NCBI GenBank assembly: GCA_001939145.1
Contig: LSRX01000475.1
Span: 460,696-524,695 of the forward strand
Direction of reading: 5' to 3'
DNA length: 64,000 nt
Source of the DNA: Symbiodinium microadriaticum
Lineage: Eukaryota; Sar; Dinophyceae; Suessiales; Symbiodiniaceae
The notes beneath the pieces were generated by a model. It was not told the DNA's origin and ran no database searches. It saw only the letters and a list, made by a program, of their open reading frames with translations. Position 1 is the stretch's first letter. Each line of letters opens with the position of its first letter. A program made the position numbers and the translations under genes. Shown one piece after another: positions 44,394 to 57,067 of this stretch.

Positions 44394-45590
44394 TCAGATC
44401 ACCTCGGGCTCCCAGGCCAGGCCTCGGTGCTCCAGCCACTTCAAGGCCAAGGTCGCAGGAGTGATGCCGAGCCTGGCGGCCGCCTGAAGCTGTATTTATT
44501 AAGAATATTACTGGTAGTACCATTATATAGTGTTATCATATTGTGAGCTGTACCTTGCTAAATATTGTTGCATATTGTCATACGTTGAAATATATTGTTA
44601 CACTTCATTATACGCTTTTATCTGCTATTATCTCTTATTTCTGGGTGGTAGAAGACCTGGGCGTGGGTTTAGGGGCTCAGGGTAAGCCGAGTTTGGGGCT
44701 TTTTCACTCGTGAAGGCCATGGCATTTCGGCCGAGGCCGGGGCAGATTCTGCATGAGGCGTCTGGATCCAGCTCTGGTCAGGTCCGAAGACCTTTGCCGT
44801 GACCGGAAAGCGGGCGAAGTCTGTTTTTTGCTGTGATATTCGCTCCTGAAAGGCCTGGCTATGGTGGGGGAAGTCGGGCCTAGGGGCGTATTGAAAACCA
44901 GAATCGGATCAGATCCCCTTTTTCACCTGGGGCTTGGACGTTGTAGGCCATGGGCAGGATCCCCAAACCTGGGTTGCCATGTCTGGTCTTGCAGTGAGCT
45001 CACTGGAGCTCCTAGCAGCAGTTTGAGCCCTGTGCTTTCCGTGATCCGCCCAGCTCGGTCGCTTTTCCAGCAGCTCTCTCTCTGGTCGGTCGCGCAGCAA
45101 AAGTTTTGGACACCTCCTGAAGTATTTACAACATCATGCGGCCAGCACACCCGCAACTCCGATGGGCATCTTGCAGTTGCATCCTTTCAGCTGCATCCGG
45201 GGGCTGGCGAGGGGGCAATGAAGGCAGATGCCAAGCCGCATTTGCGCTGGGCTGCACATCCGTTCTGGGCATTTCGCCCAGGACCGCCCCCGAGCACATG
45301 GTGCTGCTCTCTTGGAAATGGCCCAGGCCACTCCTATGATCTATGAGGATTTCCGATGCAGGCTGCGCCGCCTGGAACAACGTCTCATCCCGAGACCCCA
45401 TCATCCCTAAAGCCCCATAGTATTTCTAGCGAGCGCAGTGAGCTCCCAACAGAACCTGGTACTTGATAAATATAAACCAAGAAGTCTGTACACACATGCG
45501 GCTCAAAACAACAGCACCACGTCAACCATGATGAGACTACCTCGCGCATTACCTGGAGAGGCTGAAAGCCTTGGTGCGCCATCACCTGGA
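44394..45590. other. no recognisable gene
   Basis: A 161-codon plus ORF at 44,861-45,346 overlaps open frames on the minus strand and shows no recognisable motif. An AT-rich patch with ATATTG/TTATC words lies at 44,490-44,640. Confidence 0.4.
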
Positions 45591-45599
45591 ACTAAAAAG

Positions 45600-45695
45600 C
45601 CCCATAGTATATCATAGTATATGATAGTATATTATAGTATATCATAGTATATCATAGTATATCATAGTAGATCATAGTATATTATAGTATATCCG
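45600..45695. repeat. ATCATAGTAT decanucleotide array
   Basis: About nine units of a ten-base motif (ATAGTATATC with ATT/ATC variants). Confidence 0.9.
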
Positions 45696-45741
45696 AAAGC
45701 CTCGACATCCCTGAGTCGAAAATCCGGCTGGGGGGCTTTCA

Positions 45742-45900
45742 GCCAGAGTCATCCTTTGCCTTCACGGTGTTCACCTGGGACACGGACTGGAGGTCCGCAA
45801 ACCAGGCTTCCGGGTGGAAGCTGTCGGAGTCCTCGGAAGACAAGGCTCCGAATTATCCGATCATCCGAATCACAAAACGGGATTTAAGGTATGGTTTCAA
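45742..45900 (+). CDS. weak exon candidate
   Basis: The plus frame reads SSFAFTVFTWDTDWRSANQA, then SGWKLSES. The alternation of aromatic residues is protein-like, but no family or exon ends are resolved. Confidence 0.2.
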
Positions 45901-46291
45901 TTTTTGATGATGCTGCGCCTTTTGAAGGATGAACCCAGTGACCTAGTACACAAACTAGCAGGAATAGGAAAACAAGGAATCGTAGTACCCAGGGCGGCAT
46001 GGCCAACTTAGGCCCAGGCGTGGTCGTAGATCACGGTGGAGCAACAGCAGTTCACCACCCTTGCATGTCAGCTCAAGTCGGGAGGGTGTAGGCCTTCGGT
46101 GGGGGAGGGCTTACGGAAGAAAACTCCCCATGTGAGTATGCCTGCGCGCTTCCGGCCTCTGCCTAATGATACTACATCATGCTGGAGACTCCATGACACG
46201 GGGGTTCTATTGTTGCTCATCTTGCGCCCGAGCAGCGGCTGCTTCACCAACCTCAGCTCTCCCGGCGCGGACAAGACACGCAACACATCGA

Positions 46292-46378
46292 GCCCTGATG
46301 TGTTTCTTATTCCTTTTAAGGCCTGATATGTTTCTTATTCCTTTTAAGGCCTGATCTGTTTCTTATTCCTGTTTAGGG
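46292..46378. repeat. 28-bp tandem triplication
   Basis: Three head-to-tail copies of a 28-base unit containing GTTTCTTATTCCTTTTAAGG, the last one diverged at its end. Confidence 0.85.
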
Positions 46379-47804
46379 GATAGATCACGCATGCGTGAGG
46401 CACCGTGCCCCGTCCTTCTTGTGCCCCGCCATCCCTTTGCTGCCACAGCTACGTGGCCGCATAGTCGGAGAAAGGCACACCCTTCCGGAGCGGCGCCTGA
46501 AAGGTCTCGGGGGAGCCCTCGAGCTGGAAGCAGTCGGAATCGATAATCTAGGCGAAATAATAGATAGGTATGAACGTATGCACGTCATCTGGCACCTCGC
46601 CGCTTTCGATCTGAGCCGCGGTCCAGCGAATCCTCGGTGCGAGGATCAGGCTTAGCTTCATTTCCTTGAAGTCAACACGCGTCCAGGGCAATTTCTCTGC
46701 AGCTCCAAAAACCCAACCAACTGCAACTCCTTGTCAATCCCGACAGTCAAAAGACACCTGATCTCATTCAAGCCCTCCGGAGCTCATCTGGTGCCTGTCG
46801 ATCTGCGGCTTCTTCTACTGATTCTACTGGGCCTCTACCGTCGGGTTTACGTCAGGCTCGCTGGTGCGGTACTTTCAACGGCCCAGCCTTCCTTACCCCA
46901 GTAGACAACCAGCCCGCCTGAAGCCTCACAGCTACTGCCCTGGCCCACAGCCATCACAGACAATCTCTGCAAGTCGAGCTGATTGCAAAGGGCGCGGCAT
47001 GCCGCCGTGGGCCACAACGATGACAACCTGCAGACTGCACTATTACACATACACCTTTGCTATCCTTTAACAGTGCTTGATGGCTGTAGAGGCGTTGGGG
47101 ATCACAAACTCGGCCAATCCCTGCCCGTTGGTGCAAGCGCCCTTCAGTAGCCGGCGAGCCTGTTGCACAACACCGACCTCGGATTCCTCAACTCAAGTAA
47201 GGCACAATTAGGAAGATGTAGTCGCCAAAACCCCGTACCACCTCGCCGAGCTTCGCAGCATTGCGAAGTGCCGAAAGCGAGCGCGACATGAGCGAACAGC
47301 CGTCCTCGCCCTCAGGGTAGCCCTGACACAAGTGCAACAAAGGAAACCCTTCCCTCCCCTCTCACCGCTGTTCGCATCTCATGAGTGCGGAATTGTTCAG
47401 GTGCTCTGGGGGCTGTTTATAGCAGAAAAAAACGGCCTTCACTTCGCATGATCCGAGCTTCCACTTCAGAGGTGGGGCTGACGGCTCATCAACAGGAGAT
47501 TCACCCGCGGGTGGGGCTTCTTCAATTCCAGAGCCTCGTAACCCTTGAAGTCCTAATTTGAGCTGCTGGCGCTAGCCCTGCTGAAGCCTTGGAGAGGTCG
47601 CCTTCCAGCCAGGCCTGCCGTGAGTTTACTTTCGAGTGGCCCCCTTGCTTCATGTAGGCCAGGGCTGAGGAAACAATGCCGGGCTCTTCTTCGGGCAGAG
47701 AAGCTTTGAGGGTGCTTTGGATCAGTCGCATCGCGCCCAGGCTTCTTGCAGGCTTTGGATTGAGAACAACTGGGTTGGCAACCTACTAGTATAATATGAT
47801 ATAG
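46379..47804. other. no recognisable gene
   Basis: Mixed-composition DNA with ORFs under 100 codons on both strands. No domain recognised. Confidence 0.4.
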
Positions 47805-47807
47805 TAT

Positions 47808-47809
47808 GA

Positions 47810-47874
<65 letters not shown>

Positions 47875-47890
47875 GTACTAGTACTACTAA
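47808..47890. repeat. (ACT)n microsatellite
   Basis: About 26 ACT triplets, with AGTACT variants at the 3' end. Confidence 0.95.
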
Positions 47891-48061
47891 GTACTGTCAT
47901 AATAGCAGAAGTCATGCCGACCTCACTGTGCTAACAAACCAGGAGCAGTGCCATGAGATCTCTCAGTGGTTGCCACGAAATCTGAGTTTCCTGCATCAAA
48001 CGCTGAAGAGTACACCGTAAGTATCACTCAAGGGATCCCCAACCCCCCTCAACTTCCCCCC

Positions 48062-48118
48062 NNNNNNNNNNNNNNNNNNNNNNNNNNNNNNNNNNNNNNN
48101 NNNNNNNNNNNNNNNNNN
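48062..48118. other. assembly gap (57 N)
   Basis: A run of Ns flanked by CCCCC on the left. The size may be nominal. Confidence 0.95.
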
Positions 48119-48261
48119 ACCCGCTCCCAAAAGGCCAACAACAACGATAAGGACACCAAGACGAGGAACAGTGGGGCCAATCCCTACCAGCAAGCCCCAC
48201 AAAGCCCGAAGTCCTCGCTGTCCAAAAACCACTGGTGGATACTGCCCGTACTCTCAACCTT

Positions 48262-48374
48262 ACTTGGAGGTTCATGGGTAGTTATAAGTGGGGTTATAAT
48301 TAGGGTAACTTTAGTCATAACCCATATTAAAGGGACGTATAACCCTACTTATAACTACCCATGAACCTCCAAGT
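48262..48374. mobile_element. MITE-like family 2, near-intact copy
   Basis: A 113-bp element with terminal inverted repeats of about 36 bp that differ at one base: ACTTGGAGGTTCATGGGTAG plus TTATAAGTGGGGTTATA at the left, and the reverse complement with TTATAAGTAGGGTTATA at the right. The loop is about 40 bp. The near-perfect ends suggest a recent insertion. Confidence 0.8.
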
Positions 48375-49850
48375 ACACCCCCACAGACCCGGAATGCCAT
48401 AGTCCTGAGCTCCCAAGTAGGCGCGACTCGACACAGGAGAATTCAGCAACCACCCCTGCCAGGGCCCCTGCATTTATGTTCGCCGTCTGGAGCGCTTTGC
48501 CTGGCGTCTGGGATTCAAAGAATTTCACATGCCAGCATGGGGTGGTCTGAGAGTCCCAGCCGATATCTACCAGCTACACTCCCACCCCAAACCATCTGAA
48601 ACATCAAACTATTCGGCTCGGCGGCTGTCAGGGCAGTCCGAGCTCGATCCCTGAAGCTTGCCGAAGTTGATCTCCCGGAAGCCTGACAGCAAAGCCGATT
48701 GAGGTTTTGGCCTTGGCAGGGTTGTTTAGGATGGATTAGTGAATAGGGTTTCAGAGTTTGTGGGGCTATTGGTACCTTGGGTTTTGGGGCGCGCTGCGTG
48801 GATGCGAGGTTGTCTAAGCAGGACCCTTGGCCTTGGCCGTGGATGCCTCTCTCAGAACTTCAGGCAACATGGGCACGGTGGTTGTTCCAAGTTATTTGAT
48901 GCTCTCTTCAAGCGGAAAGAGGTGCTGGGAGGACCCCAAGAGATCCGGGCTTAGACATCATGCCGGACGAGCTAAGCTACGGAATTTGGAGGCTCTGTTT
49001 GAGGCTCCCTGAAGCAAGCCGGCGCCGGCCTGCATCCATCGCTCGGTGCAGCTTCCTGGGACTGGCAGCCTCAGGTCACGCCCCCGCTTTCACTTCGCAG
49101 CGTTATATACTACGTTATATAGAGAGATATACTTGTACTGTTAACTTATACTCATGTATATATGTACATATACACACTCTATGTTTCTGTATTCTATATC
49201 ATTGAACTTTGCCAGCTGCCGTCAACTGCATTCCGGAAGAGGGTATGCCGTCTTGATGCGACATTTTACTGGTCTCAAGCTTCAGCTCGAAGTTGGTAGA
49301 AACATTGGCCCCAGTACATTGTGGCCTGTTTTGTTCTGAGCTCTTTCATGCCATAAGTTGCTCCATGCTGGAGCGGTCCGAGCAACCTTGTGACCTGTGG
49401 CTCGCCGTGTGAAGATTGCACGGTGGTGGCTGAAAGGGCTTGATGCTTTGTCGTGACTGAGTTGGGTCTTCCGGCTTCCGGCTGGGGGAGGTGAAGCCCA
49501 AAATGAGAATAAGCCTTTTGGTCGCGGCTTTGGTCGCGGTCTGGTCTTGAGGCAGCGACCTACATGTCTGCCTCTGTGCCACAGAACCAAAAGTCGGGAG
49601 TGGGGTATCTATTGAAATTGAGAGTTGTCCTGGCAGCTTTTCAATCTTACCATGCTGGGAATTTGTGCGAACTTGAGCCCATCCTGAACCTCGACATTCT
49701 CCTTACTGAAAAGTTCGCCCGAGCGTCCGCGATAATGTCAGCCGTCCTGGAGGCTCGGAGGAGATCCTTGGCTCTGAAAAGTGCAGCAATGTGTCTGGAG
49801 CCTGCGCTGGCACGTTCGATTCGCCAGGCTCGTTCGTATATATCTAAGCA
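48375..49850. other. no assigned gene; weak exon candidate at 49,600-49,850
   Basis: The plus frame at 49,606-49,850 includes VVLAAFQSYHAGNLCELEPI and LTEKFARASAIMSAVLEARR, helix-like and protein-like, but with no known family or splice ends. The rest shows only short ORFs. Confidence 0.25.
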
Positions 49851-49854
49851 TGCT

Positions 49855-49981
49855 TGTGAGTTTATGTATGTACGCATGTGTGCATGTATGTATGTATGCA
49901 TGCATGTATGCATGTATGTATATATGCATGAATGTATATATGTATGTATAATGTATGTTTGATGTTTGTATGCACATCTTC

Positions 49982-50040
<59 letters not shown>
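49855..50040. repeat. TATG / TA microsatellite
   Basis: Degenerate TATG and CATG words followed by about 20 TA dinucleotides at 49,997-50,038. Confidence 0.95.
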
Positions 50041-50042
<2 letters not shown>

Positions 50043-50164
50043 CACGTACACAAAGCTCTGTGCGTACACGTGCACAGGTGTGCACATGCCGACATACGTG
50101 AAAAAAACAAAGGAGTTGCCTAAACTTAAACAATAAGATCAAACGAACATGTGCCAGCACACGC

Positions 50165-50335
50165 GATCACAAATACACCCACACACCCACACACCCACAC
50201 ACAAACACAAAAAAAAACAAAGTTATCCACATGAATGTGTGTGTATATATATATATATATGCATATACATGTGTATGAGCGTAGCATATATATATATATA
50301 TATTATACACATGTACATATACATATTATGTACCT
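50165..50335. repeat. CACAC / TA microsatellite cluster
   Basis: CACACCCA units, an A-rich run, then two short TA arrays (50,243-50,261 and 50,287-50,303). Confidence 0.85.
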
Positions 50336-52778
50336 GACCCGGTAAAATGTAACAGGCCAGTACACACACGTGTGTATGTTGTCATTCTATTGGGAAACTT
50401 AATATAGATGCGTGCGTACACTTCCAAATCTCCATCTACTTCTACATCTGCACACCAGCATAGTGTACAAATGCATACCCACATGCACATGCGCAGCACA
50501 TACACATACACATACACATTCACACACTGTACATACACATCATGAAGCCCCGTACAATGCTGATCCTTCCTCTCCACGTCACCAAATCTTTCGATTAGTC
50601 GATTAGTGGAATGACTGTCTTTAAACTTTAACAGCATAACTCTTGTAGCTATGACTGTTGCTCTCCTCACTCCTCCTGCGAGGGCTGCTACTCTCGTTGT
50701 TTGCTGTTGCTTCCTCCTATTTTTCAAGGCTTGTTGATGCTGGGACCCTGCAGCCACCAATGCTGTGCCGGCTGCTGAACTGACGACCGCCGCTGCGCGG
50801 CCGAGCACCCCCAGCCGACTCAAGGCATCCGCAGTATTCTGCGAGCAATGAGAGCGGGAGCTCCTTCTAAGCTACAAGCTCTCGGTAGTAGTTGGTCCGG
50901 TTTCTCCGGCGTTGACTCAAAGGGCTATGGTGACTGCATATGGCCAGTATAGTGCTCGATGAACTTCCGAATCGGTCCGGAAACCAACAATAACACTGCG
51001 AGAACAGCTACAATAAACTTAAACAGCGGTCACAAGGGTTTAGGTTTTAGGGTCATGTTGACGATAACCAACCTGCCGGTAGCTCTGACCGCAGGAAATC
51101 TTCAGAATAATCGGCACATTGCTCGGAATAGCGTGCCTCGGCTTGGACCTTGCCCACTTCATTGAGGTCGATGTCAAGCCTTAATCATCTTTCTGCTGCT
51201 GCTGCTCCTGGGACTACAACTGCAAGCTACAATAGCACTACTGCTACGCACTGTCCTCCTCCCGCTCCTCCTCCTCCTGCTGCTGCTCCCTGCTTATAGT
51301 AGCATCACTGCTTATAAGCAGTGGAGGTCTAGCCTAGACTAAGGCAAAACGCTTGAATAGCAGATAAGCCAGGCTTAGAACAGGAGCGGTGCGATGGAGG
51401 CTGCAGAGTTTGGATCCATGTGTCGCTTCGGATCTCTGGGCATGCAATGCAGGTGCAGAAGCTGGCAGTCTTGTCCAATTGAGCAAAGTCCTACAGCGGT
51501 GAACCGAAATTGTCTGACAGAGCACTGGGTCGAGGAGTCGCTGCGAGATCTTTGGTGTTGATCCTTCATGCCGAGTAGCTGCCCCTGAATGCGGCGCTCT
51601 GCATTCCAGACCTCGCGCGTAGAAATGCCGACAGCAATCGGTCGGATTGGAACTGTGCCGGCATGACACTAGAGAGGCACTTAGGGCTCCTGGTGATGAT
51701 CGACGGAAGCTGCAGTTGGTAAGTTCGAAAAACCAAACGAGGCTCCGGAATCCCCAAGAAGCGATAAGAATCTGCAGTCCAGGAAGCGGTTTCACCGTGC
51801 CTCGCATGCCAGGACACAAAGAGGGACAATCTCTCGTAGTAGCAGTCTCGGCAACTGTGCCAGGAGATGTGCCCACTCATCGATTCTTAGGCCACGACCG
51901 GATGATGTAGAGCCTGGCAATGCGCCAGAAAGCTGAACGGCCGCTTGTATTCAGCAACAGCCCAGGTCTGCCAGCATGAACTACAAGCCACTCCCAGTGG
52001 TGAGGTCATTGATGAACCCACCACTTTATGTCCTACTTGCAGCTCTTGTCGTTGTTTGTTACTGTAAGCTTTACTACAGCTGATATCGAAGGATGCGCAG
52101 CATCCGATACATCGAGCCTGTGACCCTTGATTGATGACGGCGTCACGCTATGGAGATGTCGCAGCGCTTCATCAGAGCTGAGTTAGAACCCGAGGCCCTG
52201 AGACTTAGGGGCTTGGAAGTCACTGCCCACAACCATGGCGCCCTATTACGGCCCCTAACCACCGTGCGATCTAGCAGACATGTTCCAGGAGATTTCGCCT
52301 CGTCTGCTTCTTTCTGGCGGAGCAGAGTTGCGACACCGCGGCAAGACACTCCATGGCGCCAAGGTGACGGGCAAAAGGTGTGTTTGCTGGGCTACTTCAA
52401 CAGAGATCTTCATGCAGAGAGCTCAGCTGATGGAAATCATCTGCGAATGTTTAGGGGGGCAATCGCGATGCAGAAGCCTGAGCCTGACGAACCAGCACCG
52501 GAAGCATTCGGGTTACACAATACCCAGCCGCTAGAGTCGATATTGTGCCAAATCTGGCTATATGGCATACGTCGTAAGCATCTCTCATCATCATCACGAT
52601 CATCAGCGGCCCGAGTAGTTAGTGTAAGAATGTCTCGTACTGTGTGAATACATCTTAATAGCTTTCTACACCCCAAACCCGAAGGCTCACTAGCCAAACC
52701 GATGCTTGAGGCTCCGAGCTGACGAGCTTGGCCAAAAGCCGCATCTCTGGCTCGTCCGGCCTTCATTTCAAGGATAAT
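50336..52778. other. no recognisable gene
   Basis: CACATACA-rich to about 50,530. A GCT/CTC-rich stretch at 51,190-51,295 reads Ala/Thr/Pro-rich in one plus frame. Overlapping ORFs on both strands at 51,334-51,910 and 52,150-52,766 (up to 180 codons) have no recognisable motif. Confidence 0.35.
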
Positions 52779-52880
52779 ATAGGGGCCCTAGTATTTAGAG
52801 TAGGGTTTTGGCGTAAGTTATACCACAGTTTTAATCAATAAACACACCAGAATAGTGTTGGCAATTATTCTGGGCCCCGT
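52779..52880. mobile_element. MITE-like family 1, copy 6
   Basis: About 102 bp with ends ATAGGGGCCCTAGTATTTAG and TCTGGGCCCCGTTGTA. It retains GAGTAGGGTTTTGGCG at the family position after the left end. Confidence 0.65.
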
Positions 52881-53585
52881 TGTACACAAACTGGGATTCC
52901 TGCTGCTTTTAGCTCAACCAGTCATCACAGTCTTTGTTTATTGCCCCGTCGGACTGTGGATGTTGAGGATCTCCGACGGATTGAAGACTCCAGCTGTTAC
53001 AGCTGTCTGACATGACAGGAAATGCTGACCTTGCTCATGCTGACGACGACGGCTTCTCCGGCTCTTCTCCCTCTCGGTACCATCGAGTAGCCTTGCACCC
53101 TTATAGTAGCAACCAGAACCCTTATACAACCCAATGCACTCTTGGGCCTCTTCCCAGGGTGGACCTTCACGGCACAGATGGAGACCTTGGTAGCAAAAGG
53201 ATGGACGCACTTCGCGGCCGTCGTGCCCTCCAAGAGAGGGCTCAAACAACCCCAAACCCGAATTCCTGAAAGACAGAACCCAGAGCTTCAATATCACTTA
53301 ATTCAGGGACATAACCCTAAAGTGTAGCGGGCGTACTGCTACATTCTGAGTAGTTATAGGCCACAAATAAAAGCCTTACAAAACCCCAAGGAACACCAAG
53401 GAGTCGGTTTTGGAATCTATAATCCCCTAAACTACCGCTGGGAGCACCACAACACTCCTACAGAAACGTTAGATAACACAGGGGGTCTGAAGAACTAGAA
53501 AAACCGTCCCACATAGTCCCTATATATCTCTAGTGCAGTATTTTGCGAAAACCTGCTCGAGCATAGTCCAGTGTAGAAGAGAATG
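52881..53585. other. no recognisable gene
   Basis: Short ORFs on both strands over 52,938-53,297. A half-copy of the family 2 end (GAGTAGTTATAGG) lies near 53,348. Confidence 0.4.
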
Positions 53586-53589
53586 GAAT

Positions 53590-53755
53590 AGAAAAGTACA
53601 GTACAGCATAAGTGTCGTATGGTAAAGAACAGTACAGTATAGTATAATATCGGATAAGCATAGTATAGTATAGTATAGTATGGTATAGTATGATAATTAT
53701 TAGTATAGTATATCTTAGTATGAAAAGCATGGCATGGTATCGTATAGCATGAATA
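53590..53755. repeat. TAGTA-rich tract
   Basis: Imperfect TAGTA/GTATA/CAGTA pentanucleotides, AT-rich, directly before MITE-like copy 7. Poly-Tyr/Ile minus frames are artefacts. Confidence 0.85.
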
Positions 53756-53760
53756 TAATA

Positions 53761-53862
53761 TACGGGCCTTAATACTTTTCATAAGTCTTTGAGGTATAGA
53801 CTATACTGCAGCCAGAAGAAGGAACTCCTAACAGTGTTGGAAATCCTGTAGGCCCCTAGATT
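53761..53862. mobile_element. MITE-like family 1, copy 7
   Basis: Ends TACGGGCCTTAATACTTTTC and CCTGTAGGCCCCTAGATTAG form an imperfect inverted repeat. The left end has lost part of the GGGG run. Confidence 0.6.
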
Positions 53863-56125
53863 AGGTAAAGAGACCTAGATGCAGAGTACAGTATCAGTAA
53901 TAAACCCCGACAGTAAACCCTATACAAACCCCAACCCCATAGCATTAGGTCCTTTTTACGATTTCCAGTTCAACCCAGGCTTGCTGTATTTAGCCATTCC
54001 GCACCGAGTCCTTCAAAGTCTTGCCTTTCATTGAGGGTGGCGTCTATCGTCTATCAGTGAAGACAGAGAAGCCGATGAGAAAGAAACCAAGTGTTGAGAT
54101 ATTCTAGATGGCGGGAGTGTAGTGACGTGACAGAAACAATAACATGATGCAACAAGACAGACCTCAGCATCAACAAGCCGAGGATGTGCATTGCTCACTG
54201 CATGTGCTGCTACTGGTTCTGAAACCCCGAACTGTGTACCTATTCAAAGCATAGCACCCTACATAAACGCGAAACCTATAGCCTTTGGTATTTTGGAATT
54301 TCGACCCCTATATTTACCCTAAACCCGAAAGGTACCTATAGTATAGTGTAGTAGACTCCAGTAGACCCGAAAACCGAAACCCTATGTTAGGTCCTGTGTT
54401 TCTGAGGGCTGCTCTGGGGCAGCTTTGGCCGCTTGGACGGCGCTGAAAAGACGGGCGTTGCCCCCGAAGAGGCCAACGGCCTCCCGCGAGGCTTTCCGGG
54501 GTTCTTTAGGGCCTTAGGGGCTACACAAAGGGTTCCGTCCAGGTTCCACAAGGGTAAAACTAAACACAATTGTGGAAAACATATTTTTTCCCCAATATGT
54601 TTGGGGTTTAGGGCTTTGGAAGTTTAAGACTTGGCGTTCTGGGCTTGGGGAGTTATCATTTGGGGGTGTCGTGTTTCTTGTTTTCGTCGTGCTTGTTTTT
54701 GTGTTTATGGGGTTTAGGGTTTACAGGACTTCCTTTGGCTTGGGATTCCGGTATAAGATTTGGCGCCGTAGTTTTCCGGTGATGCAAGGACTGCGTAGTA
54801 GTGCGAGCACTGTGTCCGTTTCTTCTGACCTTTTGTGGGGCCTTGAGAACTAATAATTGCTTCGTCATGCCGTCCCCGAACCCTGAACGGTAAAGCCTCT
54901 TAGTTGGATGTTGGAGGGCTGTGCGGGACGCTGCCTGATGGCGGGCTTTCCTAAATTTTGCTCAAACTGCAACTCGCAACGGAAGGGACAGGAACAACAG
55001 CAGCAACAATAGATTCAATAGATACCATCGCAATGAGAATGTTATGGTGAGTCACAAACAACCAACACAGAATCTTGAACAACAAAGACGTTCCTTACAC
55101 AACAACAAACCAAGGTTAGCTAGGGTATTGATCATGACAACCTTGAGCCGCAGCACTAGTGTCTGTGGCAAAAGTTCATCACGACTACACTGAACATGAG
55201 AATTGCAGAAACCTGCCCAACACTTTTGAGCTCCCCCGCTGAACACCGGATAGACTCTTCAAGCAACAGCAAAGAGCCAGAGTCTGCAGGCAATGAGCAT
55301 GCTTCTCGTGCCGTCTCCGTGCATGCGCACGTTTCAACCTTGCTTCGTCAGCCGATCGGCTCCTGAAATACACAGGTCCATTGGCGAAAAGCATTCTCTC
55401 GCAAGAGATTCTATCAGTACCGTAGCTGTACGCCGATGCTTCGCCGCTTTGGGCTTTAAAGTGTGCGATGCCGCTACAGATGCTCAAGGCGGTGGATGGC
55501 ACGAGCAGTTTCCAGAAGCATGCCTTCATAGCCTCCAGGCTGCAAAGGAGTGTAGCGTCTCGGGAGGTGGGTTTGTGCTTTGGGGTCCGATCGTTGTACT
55601 TGTGAACTTGCATGGTTTGTTGCTAGAATGCCGGCACTGAAGCTTGTGTCAAGCAGAAACGAGCAAACAAACAAGGTGTGTCCGCATCTTTCTTTGTTTC
55701 ACAGGACAACAGGATGCCCATCTGCTCATGGTCCACCGGCTTTGTCACCGTGCTGTCTATCGCTAACATGTATTTCGTATAGACTAGTAACCCGAGCTGC
55801 CGTTGCTTCGCGCGATACACAGAGGCGGACATCATCGGACCCACTAGCTGAATGCCCAGATAGCATAGCATCCCTTAGACTCAAGCATAACACCCCTTAG
55901 ACTCAGACAAGGAATGCACTTTAAACCATGGCAAGCAGCCCGCTGTATACTTTTAGGTATATTCCTCAATGAAGGGACTTTGGGCACTCCGTGTGTGGTT
56001 GCCGGGGGGCCCAGGTGGGCCCACTTGGCATCGCTTTTGCCCAGGCACTTGCTTGGTGCACGGCACTCCAGGAAGATCCTGTTGAGGGATGGTCGGCACC
56101 AGGGTATGCACTTACGTATGAAATG
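53863..56125. other. no assigned gene
   Basis: CCCTAAA-like fragments occur near 53,930 and 54,310; TTTAGGG fragments near 54,604 and 54,710-54,722. A minus ORF at 55,185-55,613 (142 codons) overlaps plus ORFs and shows no known motif. Confidence 0.35.
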
Positions 56126-56134
56126 TACGTAGCT

Positions 56135-56351
56135 GTGTGTGTGTATATATATATATATACATATGTATGTATTTATGTGTAAATGTGCTAGTACATATAC
56201 TCATATACAGATACATATACATATGGATGTATATATATATATATATGTATATATCATATCATATCATATCATATCATATCATGTCATATCAGTTATGACA
56301 CAAAAAAGGTATGTATGTCTATGAATATCTATGTGCATGCGTGTATGTGTG

Positions 56352-56387
<36 letters not shown>

Positions 56388-56430
56388 TGTATGTATGTAT
56401 GTATGTATGTATGTGTGTGTGTATACGCTT
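56135..56430. repeat. TA / TATC / TATG microsatellite cluster
   Basis: TA runs at 56,143-56,159 and 56,229-56,246, CATAT pentanucleotides at 56,252-56,288 and about 14 TATG units at 56,358-56,412. Confidence 0.9.
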
Positions 56431-56859
56431 TTGTGCAGATCACCGTGTATCCATCTGTGTACAGACATGTATGTGTAGCTTGCACACATAAACATAATCT
56501 ATTGCGGCCAGTTGCAGTATTCTCCAAGGGGAGCTAGGCAGTGAGCCAAAAGTGCCAAAGCTCCACGTGCGCCCGAAACCTCAACATCTACCGCCTCAGG
56601 CCTAAGAACCTCAACTCTGATGCACACCAGCTGAAAAGTTAGAATGCAGGCAAAAGTTTCCCGCTCTCAGTTCTCATCCCACTTTGGTTCCTTCTAGTGG
56701 ATTCGAGCGCTTCGTGATAGGATAGGCTAGCGTTGAAATGGGTGAGCCGAATTTGAAAGGGCGCCAGAAGACCCTACAAAGGCCCTACAGCATAATCATA
56801 GCAGGGTCCTTAGCTGCAGTAAGGACCTTAAACCCCGGTAGAAGCGAAACCCCACGCCG

Positions 56860-57066
56860 CTTCTCCTCCTCATTCTCGTAGGTCTTCTTACCCCGTTTCT
56901 TGCGATTCTTGTTCCAGTTTTTCTCTGTCTTATTCCCATTATAGTATTCTCTCCATATTATTCTTCCTCTTCTTCTTAGTCTTATTCTCTCCATGTTCTT
57001 CTTCCTCTTCTTCTTCTTAGTCTTAGTCTTATTCTCTCCATATTATTCTCCCTCTTCTTTTCTTAG
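56860..57066. repeat. CTT-rich pyrimidine minisatellite
   Basis: Units containing TCTTATTCTCTCCATATTAT then CTTCCTCTTCTTCTTAG repeat about three times between 56,925 and 57,066 with length variation. Confidence 0.75.
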
Positions 57067-57067
57067 T

